A DNA stretch of 64,000 nt from Oegoconia quadripuncta (lineage: Eukaryota; Arthropoda; Insecta; Lepidoptera; Autostichidae). Position numbers and translations under genes: made by a program. Under the pieces are notes generated by a model that saw only the letters and a list, made by a program, of their open reading frames with translations, was not told the DNA's origin and ran no database searches. The DNA lies in contig OX438755.1 of assembly GCA_949316235.1 (NCBI GenBank), positions 19,172,151 through 19,236,150 of the forward strand, given 5' to 3'. Shown here one piece after another: positions 33,412-44,375 of this stretch. Position 1 is the first letter of the stretch. Each line of letters starts with the position of its first letter.

Positions 33412-33576
33412 GTGTCGATTCAGATGTACATGTGAACTAAATAATGTAAACTAAACTATAAGCAGTATTAAAGTAGTACTGTCCCTTTCTCCCTGGAACA
33501 GTACGATGCGACGGCACCACTCCAAAACTGGATTTAGTTAAGTTTACTTTAGTTTGGTGTACATCCGAATCGACAC
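33412..33576. mobile_element. Small inverted-repeat element (MITE-X, 165 bp)
   Basis: Ends GTGTCGATTCAGATGTACA (33412-33430) and TGTACATCCGAATCGACAC (33558-33576) are inverted with one mismatch in 19. ACTGTCCC...GGAACAGT pairs further in. It sits directly against repeat G. Confidence 0.78.
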
Positions 33577-33953
33577 CAATGTCTGCTATCAAGAGACGTC
33601 ATAGTATGTTTTGAATTCACATCACATTCCAACGGAAACCATCTTAAGCAAGCTTACCGACTCATGTTAAAAAAACTCATTTATAAACCAATAGTTATAG
33701 TGATTTGGTATTTAGAAGTATGCAATCGATAAACTTATCATCTTCATTCCATCGATAAACCACCACATCTCTAGCTCTCCAAACGAAGACGCCCAGTCAG
33801 CTAGTCGCGGACCAGACCGAAGATTAAAATGGAACCTATTATTGTGAAGATTGCAACATGATGGAATGCCCGATTGCATAGTCTTCTAGGGTTCCTTGCT
33901 TGTAAAACAATAGCAATATTTTCTGAAATTATCCGGCACCAATGCATAATAAC

Positions 33954-34242
33954 CAGTGACGGACTGACTACTTGATGACGGACTACTTGATGCCCTAAGC
34001 AATCCACGCCTGTGGGCCCCCCTATCCGTATGTCAACTAGAATCGGTCTTTAAACCTTTACCGCCTAAAGACATTAGTTTTTTTGTAAAATAAGATGATG
34101 AGATAGATAACGTATCTTAGAAGTGAAGTGTGCGACAACAATAAAACCAAAATAATTTATTTATTTATGCTTCTTCTGATGCCCCCCCAGACGTGATGCC
34201 CTAGGCAATTGCTTAATTTGATTAAGGGTTAATCCGTCACTG
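33954..34242. mobile_element. hAT-like MITE (289 bp) with 8-bp target duplication
   Basis: Inverted ends CAGTGACGGA / TCCGTCACTG, flanked by ATAATAAC on the left and ATAATAAG on the right (7 of 8 identical). CAGTG-type ends with 8-bp duplications are characteristic of hAT elements. Subterminal TGATGCCCTAAGCAAT / GTGATGCCCTAGGCAATTGC are direct rather than inverted. Confidence 0.8.
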
Positions 34243-34504
34243 ATAATAAGACCAAGCAAAATTATTGTTGTGGTCGAATATTTTTGTATGTGTTTCTGTA
34301 ATATACAAACGCTTTATCTATCTATCATAATCATGGATTAATTCGCATTATTTTATTACTTCGAGCTTCAACACAGCCGCGGATATAGATTAAATTCTTA
34401 CTATAATTATTTTTATTTGGCTTAAAATCACTTAATTCCTTTAGTGTGACAACGCACACACCTGATGGAATACCCGATTGCATAATCTTCTAGGGTCCCT
34501 TGCT
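34243..34504. other. Unassigned DNA
   Basis: GCCCGATTGCATAGTCTTCTAGGG near 33868 (left of the hAT-like MITE) is repeated here as ACCCGATTGCATAATCTTCT near 34471, so a short older repeat flanks both sides. Confidence 0.45.
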
Positions 34505-34730
34505 TGTTGCTTGCTATCTTATCTCTGACAACCGCAACACAACAATGCTATTAACATTGCTGCTTGGCGGCAGATTTAGATAAGATGATGGTAGCTAGCC
34601 AGGCGGACATTTAAAATGCCCTACCACCAACCAAACCGAATACTTAAACATGTACCCTGCTGGGGATCGAACTCGCGACCTCCGTATCGTAAACCCAATG
34701 TTGTTTACATTGAGCCACGGAGGCGGTTTC
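34505..34730 (-). mobile_element. SINE-A, 3' truncated
   Basis: From CTTGCTATCTTATCTCTGAC to TGAGCCACGGAGGCGGTTTC. B box reads GGGGATCGAACTCGCGACC. The tail third is absent. Confidence 0.88.
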
Positions 34731-35227
34731 GCTGATACGTTCACTATCCACTACACCCAGGCAGCTTTCGGCAATAATTAACCATTTTCAAATCTGTTCT
34801 GGCATTTTGGTGCTACAATACTACATACAGATATAAGCTTCAAACATAACACACCTCTCTTTCAGTCGGGGGTTAATAAAAGGACAGACTGAAACAAAGA
34901 TATATTCAGAACTCTTAAATGTTAAAAGTTCATCTCTCTTAGTATAAGCTTGTTTTTTCTTTGGCATCTCCGCGATGGTTTTTTGTCTTAAGTGCATGCT
35001 CCTACCTCACTCGATCAGCGAGATTTGCTTTCCAAATTGAAAACTCAACGTTTAATCTATTTGTTTTTCTCTTTTTACTTTATTTAGAGAAAATTGCAGT
35101 AGGTACCTTCATGCAAAATTGCTACAAGGGAATATTTAAAACTAGTCAAATGTTTGTAATTCATAATATAACAATCCCAGGCAAGGAAAAAGGATTAATT
35201 AAGTAGATGTAGTATTCATGTAGCTAT
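34731..35227. other. Unassigned DNA
   Basis: GTTCACTATCCACTACACC at 34738 is a SINE-B-type head scrap. An 81-codon frame at 34961 has no recognisable homology or motif. Confidence 0.4.
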
Positions 35228-35643
35228 TGGGTCTTTACCTATGAAATTGGAGTTTTTTTTCTTCGTTAATCATATGTACAAATTCCTGCGATTCTCAAAG
35301 CTATATCCAAATTTGTTTTTTATTTGGAAAATGGAATATTATTTCAAGGTTTCACATGAAATATTTTTAAATTTCTGGGCTAAATCACATAATAAAAAAA
35401 ATTTGAACAGAGCTCTTTTCATGTGCTTCCCATAATCATTTCTTAGATTCGCTGAACCTTTAATAAAGCGGTTACTTTTAAAAATCAACGCTACCTATAC
35501 TTAACTTAATGTTATCCGATAATACACACAAAGTTTAGATAAATTTGGATTTGCCGTTCCCAAAAAAAAATCAAAAATGGTTGTATGGAGAAAAGTCTTA
35601 ATGAAATTATTCATACAAAACGCCAATTTCATAGGTAAGGACC
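35228..35643. mobile_element. MITE-W, uninterrupted copy
   Basis: Ends GGGTCTTTACCTATGAAATT GG and (reverse) GGTCCTTACCTATGAAATTG G. About 416 bp. No ORF of note. Serves as the empty-site reference for the LINE insertion at 13235. Confidence 0.85.
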
Positions 35644-35687
35644 TATATATAGCAGAATTTATTCTCACTTTCTCAGGTTGCATGAGC

Positions 35688-35890
35688 ACTTACACCAATC
35701 ATCTAGTCCCAAACTAAGCAAAGCTTGTACTATGGATACTAAATAACGGATAAATATACATAAATATTTATATAAACATCCATGACTCAGGAATAAATGT
35801 TCATATTCATCACACAAACATTTACCCCTCGCGGGATTCGAACCCGCAACGTTTGGTTTCGCTGACAGGGTCACTATCCAGTACACGGTC
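35688..35890 (-). mobile_element. SINE-B', head slightly truncated
   Basis: CACTTACACCAATCATCTAG TCCCAAAC...CTCGCGGGATTCGAACCCGC...GGTCACTATCCAGTACAC. About 90% like the 30045 copy by eye. Confidence 0.88.
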
Positions 35891-36465
35891 AGTGGGGACG
35901 TGTAAGGTTGTTGATAATAATGAACTGAGGTATGAGAGACGGGTTACCGATTTCCCATTGACCTTACCAAGGTGGTTTAACATTTACATGTCCTTGAGAA
36001 AGCCAATCAGAGTGCAATAGTAGACAGGGCTATAATCATTAGGTCACTGATTTTGTTATAAGGAATTCCCCTCACTGGCGAACAGGTGCGATTCGGTCAT
36101 GCTGTGGCACTGGATACGCTTGCACACATTCAAATAGTGCTGATTGTGCCGCAGCAATCGTATGGTCCCTTCTGTTCACAGTTTATAGAATTAAGTTACT
36201 AACTAACTTACTACTATTTAATTTAAGTTACTAACCAAAATATGGGTCTAATTCTGAATTAAATGATTTTTATTTTTTTATTATGAGAATTCTATGGACT
36301 CACCAGCAGCCATTACACGTAATTTTTTGCGTTTGAGCGATAAAAATTGGCGTTTAGCTTGCTGGCGCTCGATCGCTCGGTAGCCAATAAAGTTCCACTA
36401 GGCAGTCCTGTTCACTGTGACAAGACAAGCTTATTAGAAGTCACGGGACAACGGGGTAATCTGGT
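35891..36465. other. Unassigned DNA
   Basis: No supported feature. Confidence 0.4.
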
Positions 36466-36660
36466 CATCTGGAACATTTGCCGTCTTTGTCCACCGCTGA
36501 ACATAGGCTTCCCCATAGATTTCCAGAGCGATTGGAAGCGGCCTGCACCCAGGCACCTTGAGGGTGCACAACCTATACTGCGCTTGCCGGTACGTGGTAT
36601 TCACTCTGAGGCCCGTATTGTTCACGTTGAGCATAGTTAGAAAGAGATGCCGCTATGCAA
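36466..36660 (+). mobile_element. Interspersed repeat E
   Basis: CCGTCTTTGTCCACCGCTGA ACATAGGCTTCCCC...CGGCCTGCACCCAGGCACCT...CGTGGTATTCACTCTGAGGCCCG. The longest copy here. Confidence 0.62.
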
Positions 36661-36769
36661 CTTTCATAAACTTGTCCCTTTTTAACTGTAATTATCGATT
36701 TATTTATTTTATTAAAATTAGTTTACCGTGCACGCTACCTACATGTCATGTGCATAATGCTTCCTACCC

Positions 36770-36892
36770 CAAAGGTTGCCTGGAAGAGATCGCTTTTAGT
36801 GACAAGGCCGCCAAATTGTACTATCCCCTTTTTCTTCTTCTTTTTTTTTATGCTTCTTATTGTTGTACAATAAAGAATATTTTGTTTATTTG
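36770..36892 (+). mobile_element. LINE tail D
   Basis: GGTTGCCTGGAAGAGATCGC TTTTAGTGACAAGGCCGCC...GTACAATAAAGAATATTTTG. Confidence 0.7.
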
Positions 36893-37123
36893 TTATCCTC
36901 AAGCGGAGATCTCTGCTTGTGTAACATTCTATGTGTAATACGGGCCTAAAATGAATGCCTCAACGGCCATCACTTTTCGACCAATGTACATTGGCTAATG
37001 CCATATCAACGTACTAATCCTTACAGCTAGTTGGTGACTGTAGTTTTTCTGCGGATTTCTAAATTCCCGATTCGATCTCATAGTGACACGCCGAGCATCG
37101 CCCTCTACACCTTGAGCTCTCTT

Positions 37124-37458
37124 TTTTTTTTATGCACAACGGGTTAAGTGAAGATGATGTCCGAAGGTGGAAGCGTACTGACCCGGAAACGCCAACAATT
37201 TGGAGGGACTGGCTAGATAACCAGTTGTGTTCCGGTTGTCAGAGATAAGATTATCTCTGACAACCGGAACTCAACAATGCGGTTAACATTGCTGCTTGGC
37301 CGCAAATTTAGATGATGGTGGTAGCTAGCCAGGCCGACATTTAAAATACCCTACCACCAACCAAACAGAGTACTTAAAAATGTACCCCGCTGGGATCAAA
37401 CCCGCGACCTCCGATTCATAAAGCCAATGTTGTTTACATTGAGCCACGGAGGCGGTTT
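37124..37458 (-). mobile_element. SINE-A with internal inverted duplication
   Basis: ATGCACAACGGGTTAAGTG... to TGAGCCACGGAGGCGGTTTC. Inside, 37224-37248 and 37251-37275 are inverted copies (24/25) of the GTTCCGGTTGTCAGAGATAA block, making a hairpin with a 2-nt centre. Confidence 0.92.
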
Positions 37459-37544
37459 CTTATAAGGTCCATAGTGAGAGGCCGCGCGTTTCAGTGCCAT
37501 AAAGACGTACCTGCGTCTTTTTAATGTGAAGACGTCGCGCAGTT

Positions 37545-37725
37545 TCCCGGATATAGAACTCCCTTCCGGCGTCAGTCTTTTCTGAATCCTACAACCTTGA
37601 GATCTTCAAGAGCAGGGTGAATAGGCATCTACTGAGATCGCGTGCTTCATCTTCGGCCTCATCGTCACTTTCCATCAGGTGAGATTGTGGTCACACGCGT
37701 ATCCAGTTATTCATAAAAGTTTATT
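37545..37725 (+). mobile_element. LINE-F RT C-terminus and 3' end
   Basis: CTCCCTTCCGGCGTCAGTCT...CTTCAAGAGCAGGGTGAATAGG encodes the decayed [20 protein letters not shown] end (stops in frame), then ...CATCAGGTGAGATTGTGGTC. Confidence 0.8.
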
Positions 37726-37730
37726 TTTTC

Positions 37731-38419
37731 CCGCAAATATGACGACAAAAACATGTGATCCAATGAAACAAAATGTAGTTTTTCTATTTAATTGTATTGT
37801 ACATAATTCTTTGTGTAACACGATACAATAAGCATTTCCTCTAACAGCATGCACTTACGTTATTAAGTCTCCAAAGAAATTGGAAACCTCCAAAATATAC
37901 CATTCTTCATCAAGCAATAATCCTACATTACAACTATTATTATTACATTAACATCATAAATGTAATGATATTTTAGATACAACACTATCATATTATAAAT
38001 AAGATAACTTTTTTTATTATATTCTGGGCGATTTTATACCGTGTAGAATAAAAATAGGGAGAATAGGAATAATAGGGTTGGTATTTTTATTGCTTTTATA
38101 TTAACAATAAATTATATTTACAGAATTATTTACGAATTCTTTCCATTGGAATTCATTGAGTTAATTAGTAATGAAGTAATTTATTTATTGCTTACTTACC
38201 ATATCCCCCAACTTTTAATCACCCTTTTATCAGTCTACGCGGTATCAAAAGTTAACCAGTAAGTATACAATGAGTTAAAGTCGATAAATATCTCGATAAA
38301 GTGGTTACTAATTCCATGATTAAACTTTTAACCGAAACAAAAATATAAGATTTTTTCTTATAAATAGTATTATTTTTGTGGAAGATAATAAATAAATGAT
38401 CAAAAAAAGGTTATTAGGC
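37731..38419. other. Unassigned AT-rich DNA
   Basis: Very AT-rich, especially 37980-38110. No repeat or ORF recognised. Confidence 0.45.
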
Positions 38420-38735
38420 AAATATACCCAAGAGCGCCATCTAGTTCCACACTAAGCAACTATGCTTGTATTATGACTAACAGATCATTGATACATACTT
38501 TTTTTTGACAATACATGCATAAGCTCACGCCTGTTTCCCGTTGGGGTAGAGAGCGACTATTGATTTCCACTTTCAAAGATCCTGACTTTGTACTTTTGCT
38601 TCTTCCATTTGTCAAATGCTTCATACACGCTCATCGGCTAGTGGTTGACCGCACCACCTTTTTTTGTAAATATATACTTATTATAAATTAACTCGGTCAC
38701 ACATGCACGTATTCATCATACAAACATGTCCATAT
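38420..38735 (-). mobile_element. SINE-B split by a LINE-P 3'-end insertion
   Basis: SINE-B 3' end AGAGCGCCATCTAGTTCCAC ...ATTGATACATAC is followed at about 38512-38660 by the reverse LINE-P end (CACGCCTGTTTCCCGTTGGG GTAGAG...CTTCTTCCATTTG). SINE-B then resumes with TTTTTTTGTAAATATATACT ...GTATTCATCATACAAACATG. Confidence 0.78.
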
Positions 38736-38737
38736 TT

Positions 38738-39062
38738 TTTTTTTATGCACCACGGATTGGTACTTGACCTCAATCACACCTGATGTTTAGTGAAGATGGG
38801 GTCGAAGGTGGAAGCGTACTGACCCGGAAACCCCAAAACATTTGGGGGACTGGCTATCTTATCTCTGACAACCGGAACACAACAATGCTATTAATATTGC
38901 TGCTTGGCGGCAGATTTAGCTAATATAGCTAGCCAGGCGGACATTTAAAATGCCCTACCATCAACCAAACCGAGTACTTAAACATGTACCCCGCTGGGGA
39001 TCGAACCCGCGACCTCCGAATCGTAAACCCAATGTTATTTACATTGAGCCACGGAGGCGGTT
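38738..39062 (-). mobile_element. SINE-A, full length
   Basis: ATGCACCACGGATTGGTACT to TGAGCCACGGAGGCGGTTAA, B box GGGGATCGAACCCGCGACC. It begins exactly where SINE-B sequence ends, near its B-box side. Confidence 0.92.
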
Positions 39063-39064
39063 AA

Positions 39065-39176
39065 AATACAGGATGGTTTCAGAATGGTTTACTTTGTATG
39101 GATATTCGAAAATTTTTTGATCGATTTCGGTTATGGTCCCCAAACAGGAATTACACGAATTCAATTTCACCCTGTA
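39065..39176. mobile_element. ACAGGGTG/ACAGGATG foldback element
   Basis: ACAGGATGGTTTCAGAATGG TTTAC...GAATTACACGAATTCAATTT CACCCTGTAT. The ends are complementary in type. The interior GAAAATTTTTTGATCGAWTTCGG is shared with 50070-50100. Confidence 0.6.
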
Positions 39177-39285
39177 TGTCGATCTCAGCATCAAATAGGT
39201 CATCAATTGATTGCAATATGAATCTCTAAACGGCGGATAATCCTTTATGTAACCTTTTATTTAATTATTTTATTAAAATAGTATG

Positions 39286-39365
39286 TCAGGATCGTTGCAA
39301 GCGGAAATCAATTGTCCCTGCCTACCCCAACGGGAAACAGGGCGTCAGCATAAGTATGTATATTT
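39286..39365 (+). mobile_element. LINE-P 3' end
   Basis: GTCAGGATCGTTGCAAGCGG AAATCAATTGTCCCTGCCTA CCCCAACGGGAAACAGG, as at 2440-2505, then GTATGTATA. Confidence 0.75.
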
Positions 39366-39549
39366 AATTGCCATGTTTACAAATTTTACGAGAATCGAAC
39401 CAGCGACCTCCAAACTTACTTACCCCTGTTCGATTCTATAACGCTTATTGCGACACTCGCATCTCATGATTCGTGGTCATGAAATGAAACCACAATATCG
39501 AGTTATCTAACGTTATTAGTGTCATATATAGTACAATACAAATGTTTAT

Positions 39550-39622
39550 AGGTATCTACCAATTATCTAGTCCAAACTAGGCAAAGCCTGTATGGATACT
39601 AGAAACGGATAAACATAAAAAA
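39550..39622 (-). mobile_element. SINE-B' 3' fragment
   Basis: ACCAATTATCTAGTCCAAAC TAGGCAAAGCCTGTATGGAT ACTAGAAACGG only. Confidence 0.65.
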
Positions 39623-39631
39623 GCAATTCTT

Positions 39632-40010
39632 AACCGACTTCAAAAAAGGAGGAAGTTCTCAATTCTAGTAATTTTTGACAAAGTTCGCGATATCTCTGCC
39701 AGTTGTGTGAACCGACGTTGATGCTTCGTTTAGAAGGGTAGTGTTTTTTTAACTGGACCAGTATAGGAAAGGCTTACATTGAATCGATCCACACAAAAAA
39801 AAATAAACAAAAACTTGACTAAGTATACAAAAATTGTTTCTATGAAAAAAGTCCTAAGATCTCAGGTTTAGGTTTTCCCCAGACTGTGTCAGTTAAAAAA
39901 AAACTTTACCTTCAGGATGGTCCCATACAAATTTGGTCCAGACTGCACTCGGGAGATTGAAAACGGAATCTTATTGAAGTCGGTTTTACCAATTTTAGAG
40001 ATTTCAATTA
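39632..40010 (+). mobile_element. Repeat G
   Basis: TAACCGACTTCAAAAAAGGA GGAAGTTCTCAATTC to CAGGATGGTCCCATACAAAT TTGG...GAAGTCGGTTTTACCAATTT. Both ends carry GAAGTCGGTT / AACCGACTTC, i.e. inverted 10-mers. Confidence 0.65.
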
Positions 40011-40545
40011 TCATTGTCAAGATTTTGACAGAATGTATACACAGCTGCATGTCTCTAATATATTACGCAACGAAGTACATATTATCACCGATATAATAAA
40101 AATAAAATTTATCTAAAAACAACAGGAATGGTGTTTACGGGGATCATTCGCTATAAAGTAGATATAAACATGTACAACTCTCAGACCAATAACCTATAAG
40201 CCTTGCATACAATAGGGTAGTTGACATGTTGTATAGAATAAATAAATCCACTTTCTAAATTACCCATAAATTACCAAAATAATAAAAAATCTATAAAAAC
40301 AAATTACATAAATTTGAATATCGAACCACTGGATCAAAACGATATCGAAACGCCAACCAGCTGCGCGGACGTCACCGAATTGTAAACAGCTTTTATGCTT
40401 GATACTTACTACAAGAGCCTTTTCGTGATTTTATTGTTTTGTTTTAAGGTTTTGGTGAAAGACAAAATTTACTATGGAAGCTGGACACAAAAAAGCGGAT
40501 GGCGGATGGCGCATATTTGGCAAGAATTAATTCACTCATCGTGGC
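40011..40545. other. Unassigned DNA
   Basis: No supported feature. Confidence 0.4.
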
Positions 40546-40549
40546 CGTT

Positions 40550-40665
40550 TCAATACAACCCTGATTTCTGTGATAAGACCGCCTTTGTTTTACCATTTAT
40601 GTTAAATATTTCTGTCTATTATCTTGTGTGCAATAAATGATTTAATAATAATAAAACCCGAAGAA
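40550..40665 (+). mobile_element. LINE tail D remnant
   Basis: TTCTGTGATAAGACCGCCTT TGTTTTACC...GTGTGCAATAAATGATTTAA(TAA)n. Confidence 0.55.
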
Positions 40666-41815
40666 AACAACGTCATTGTAGAACTGCTGACGGACAACAA
40701 CTTTTCATATACTGTGATATGACGTCATCACCCAATTAGTAGCCGCCATTTTCATGTTGAATGTTTTCGCGGACGATTTGAAACAAACCTTAAAAACTTA
40801 ATTGTATATGTCTTAGAAACGAAGAAAAATTAAATAGTATGTATAAATCATTATGAACAGTTTAGAACACTTTTCCAAAACTTGCCAACTACCCTATTAA
40901 AGGTAAAATGACAGTCGTTAGGATCATATCTCATAACCTCAAAGCTTTTATTTCAACGTATAATATACGATATCATTTATTGAATATAAATTTATAATTA
41001 ACGAATTCTTCATAAAACAACTATTTAGTGGAGAAAATATTTAAACATTGTACACAGCAACAAGTGATTTAGGAAAATGTAAAACGTAAGTGTTCTTGCC
41101 TACACGACTATGAGGTTATTGTTCTGAGGTACAATTCAACAAGGAGTTTTGTTATATAACAGGGAGAGAGTTACAAAGAGGTTGCATTCCTTCCTTATTC
41201 CCCCACCGTCCATCTGCTCCCTGCTAACCGTACGCCCATAGAAATATTTATTGCCTTGAAATATCTATACGTTGGTTGGTTGGTGTATACAGCCAATACC
41301 ATCTAAAAATTAATAAGCCCTTTAGTCGCCCAAATCATAAGCTACGAAATCATATTACATTGAGATTTGGCCCGTGACATTCACTTTAAATTTCATACAT
41401 TCAAACCTAGTCCATCTCTGTGTCAACATTTATCCAAATTCTTCAGGCTGTGATTCAGTAACAAACATATCATTAATAGTTGAATTGTTCTGAAAAGAGT
41501 CGCAGACATTGTGCGGGGTAATAATGCATGGCTAATGCTGAGGTCAATTTTTTTTCATAATCTTTATTTAATATAGGAACCGGCGTCCTTCTAGACATGA
41601 CAGTCCTATCGTACCCAGACCAAGATTCACTGATGAGAAAATACAAACATATTGTACAATAATCTGGCCGCTATTGATCCAGGTTTACCCAAAATTGATT
41701 AAGCCAAACATACATCGTATTGACTCAGGTTTATCTCATCAGTGTATCTCGTTCATTTTGGTTGCACGCACACTCCATCAACAAGTGTTGGACATCCTCA
41801 ACTACTCCAGACTTT
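40666..41815. other. Mostly unassigned; CRE-like and CCGCCATTTT words
   Basis: TGACGTCA at 40720-40727 and GCCGCCATTTT at 40742-40752 lie 14 bp apart. Otherwise nothing recognised; 41260-41300 has GTTGGTTGGTTGG. Confidence 0.35.
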
Positions 41816-42032
41816 TTTTTATGCACAACTTGCACTTGACCACAATCACACCTGATGTTAGGTGAAGATGAGGCCGAAGGTGGAAGCATACTGACCTGGA
41901 AACCCAAATATTTGGGGAACTGGCTATCTTAACTCTGACAACCGGAACACAACAATGCTATTAACATTGGTGTTTGGCGGCAGATTTAGAGAAGATAGTG
42001 GTAGCTAGCCAGGTGGACATTTAAAATTCTCA
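41816..42032 (-). mobile_element. SINE-A, head truncated
   Basis: TTTTTTTATGCACAACTTGCACTTGACC...GGCGGCAGATTTAGAGAAGATAGTGGTAGCTAGCCAGGTGGACATTTAAAAT; the tRNA-like part is missing. Confidence 0.88.
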
Positions 42033-42302
42033 AAATTAAAAAAAAATCGGAATTCACCTCTAGGAGTGCCAATTCTTTTCATGAGATATGCAAACTTGTT
42101 TGATGGATAGTGTGTAGACTAGGGTTTGTAGGCCACATAGTTGGCTTGTGCAATTAAAAACATCCATTTAACCAGCGCTGAGCTCTTATAAGCTCAGCAT
42201 ATAGCCGAGTCGCTTCCCTTTCGCTGCTGCGACACTTATCTGAGTATTCTGTTATTTTATTTGTCCAACAATTGTTGTATGTGTCGAAGTGGCGAATAAA
42301 CA

Positions 42303-42335
42303 GTTTCTTTCTTTCTTTCTTTCTTTCTTTCTTTA
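42303..42335. repeat. (CTTT)n microsatellite
   Basis: About eight TTTC units, after an AATAAACAG word. It may be the tail of an old retroelement. Confidence 0.93.
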
Positions 42336-42516
42336 ACGTGATTTTAGAAGAACGGTGAAACGAAAGTACCACTAGTGGTCATCAGTCAAAGGACTGTCCA
42401 CGCCTGGCGTTCGCTGACCTTCATATATGTTTATACAATTCTCTAAAGGGCTTATTCATTTTCACACATTCTATATAATAACGCATAATAGAGTATTTAA
42501 TCTTTACTGCACATAA

Positions 42517-42826
42517 CGGATGTGTTTTTTTACCGTAAGGAAAAAAATAGGGCATATTAGATAAGTGAAATAGATGTTATTGGCATTGGTAGTTTTTGTT
42601 TTTTTTTTTCAAAAACGCCCGCGCCTTCCTCTATTTGATATGCGACTGGCTGGATTCGTATTTAGAACACATATTTTTACCAAGTTTTCTTTATTTATTT
42701 AATTTAATGATGACCGTTTAATGACAAGATGGTTTTGAAAAAAAATAACTAAACTATGCCAATACCTTCTATTTCACTTACCTAATATGCACTATTTTTT
42801 TCCTTACGGTAAAAAAACTCATCCGG
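42517..42826. mobile_element. MITE-T, long copy with ~75-bp inverted ends
   Basis: From CGGATGTGTTTTTTTACCGT AAGG through ATTGGCATTGGTAGTTT at the left to the inverted counterpart AAACTATGCCAATACC...CTCATCCGG at the right, followed by TA. Interior about 150 bp, AT-rich, no transposase. Confidence 0.88.
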
Positions 42827-42849
42827 TATAGCCCAATCAACAAGGTTCT

Positions 42850-43035
42850 TTATAATAATAATAATAAATAAATATCCTTGGACATTCACACAGCGCCATC
42901 TAGTTCCACATTAAGCAATTAAGCTTGTATTCATTTATTTATTGCGTATTATAGATACGGGTGGTTAACATACTAAACGAATAACTGTTTTTTTTTTGTA
43001 AATATATATACATAAACATCCATAAAACGTGTCCG
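42850..43035 (-). mobile_element. SINE-B, 3' part
   Basis: (AAT)n, AAATATCCTTGGACATTCAC ACAGCGCCATCTAGTTCCAC, then a diverged centre and CATCCATAAAACGTGTCCGT. The B box is not recognisable. Confidence 0.75.
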
Positions 43036-43229
43036 TGTAGATTATACAAACAGCCTCCATCTCTACAACATATAACCGAAAGGGTATGTCAAGCATATGT
43101 CAACCGAAAGGTCAAACCACAGTATCTTATTCAGAGCCTCTGTGGGTGATTACAGACCAAACGCGATTATTTCATTTCTAGCCACTACACCAAAACATAC
43201 CGTCCAATAAGTCCTCCGTCGTTAAAAAA

Positions 43230-43512
43230 ATGAAAGTTTTTAAATAGGTAGTTTATTTATTTTTTTCAAAACCATCATCGAATATAGCTTTGTGTCAATT
43301 GATGGCCATAAAAAAAACTTGGAGAAAATATTCCAGATAACTAAATTTCGCATATCAATCCTACCAGTCGCATATCATATTCGGGCCCGCGCGTGCATCG
43401 ATGACGGTTTTTAAAAAATGAAAGACATAAAAAAATGTACCTACCTATGCCAACACCTTCTATTTCACTTACCTAATATGCCCTAATTTTTCCTTACGGT
43501 AAAAAACTCACG
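43230..43512. mobile_element. MITE-T, partial/diverged copy
   Basis: The right end ACCTATGCCAACACCTTCTA TTTCACTTACCTAATATGCC...CTTACGGTAAAAAACTCA is clear. The left end is lost or eroded (AAATAGGTAGTTTATTT only). Confidence 0.7.
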
Positions 43513-43515
43513 CCA

Positions 43516-44100
43516 CTCGTGCCTAGAGTTACAGAGGAAGGCAAGCCCGAGATATGTTTAATGAATGATTTGTGGTTTTTACACAATTAATGAAGTTATA
43601 TTACATCTTGTTGTTTCTTTTCTGTGCAATATGTAGGGTCATATACAATTCCTCTACTATTTAAAGATCAATAAAGTTTTAAGTCAATATTCCTGATCAA
43701 GTATTTTAATGCCGGGCTTTTGGGCTTTGATATAAGTACCGCTACTGTACGATGGACAAGTAATCCAATTGGTCGATTTACTTTCGGATTATGTATCAAT
43801 AGTTATCTATAAACTATATTTTATCATAGTACAAAGTTCCAGTGACGGAGAAATTAAAGTCTCCACCTCGTTGATTGGGCTAATGGAAAAAGTGACAATT
43901 GTTTTAAGGTGTTTTAATATATCTTTTCACTAAACATATCCAATACATTTTTGTGCAACCAACAAATTACACGAATAGATCTGAGATTCGTTGTGGTATA
44001 CATTCACACTTTGTATACTGGGTGGGATCGAACGATTTTCACTGCTGATATAGACTGACTCTGCATGGGATTAAAAATGTACTTTAATTTATGATGCAAT
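43516..44100. other. Unassigned DNA
   Basis: No supported feature. Confidence 0.4.
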
Positions 44101-44375
44101 GCAATCTTGCTCTTTTAAGCGAAATCAATTCAAAGTTAGGTAACACTCTTTAATTTATTTTACAATCTTGTTCATTATATAAAATTCCATGCAAGGTCAT
44201 GAAATATTCTTTTATTTATTTTGCAATCTTGCTTTTTATAGCTAAATCCCATGCAATGTTATGTAATATAATTATATAAGTAAAATTCCATGTAAAGTTA
44301 GTCAACATTCCTTTAATTATATGCAATCTTGCTCTTTTAAGCAACATCCCATGCAAAGTTAATCTACATAGCATT
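44101..44375 (+). repeat. Degenerate ~61-bp tandem repeat
   Basis: The word GCAATCTTGCTCTTTTAAGC or close variants begins at 44101, 44162, 44223 and 44323 (spacings 61, 61, 100). Each is followed by ...AATYCCATGCAANGTTA. The 100-bp unit contains a partial extra copy. Confidence 0.82.

Noticed and set aside
34961..35206. 81-codon frame starting MASPRWFF
   Set aside because: No recognisable domain, no splice context, and composition like the background.
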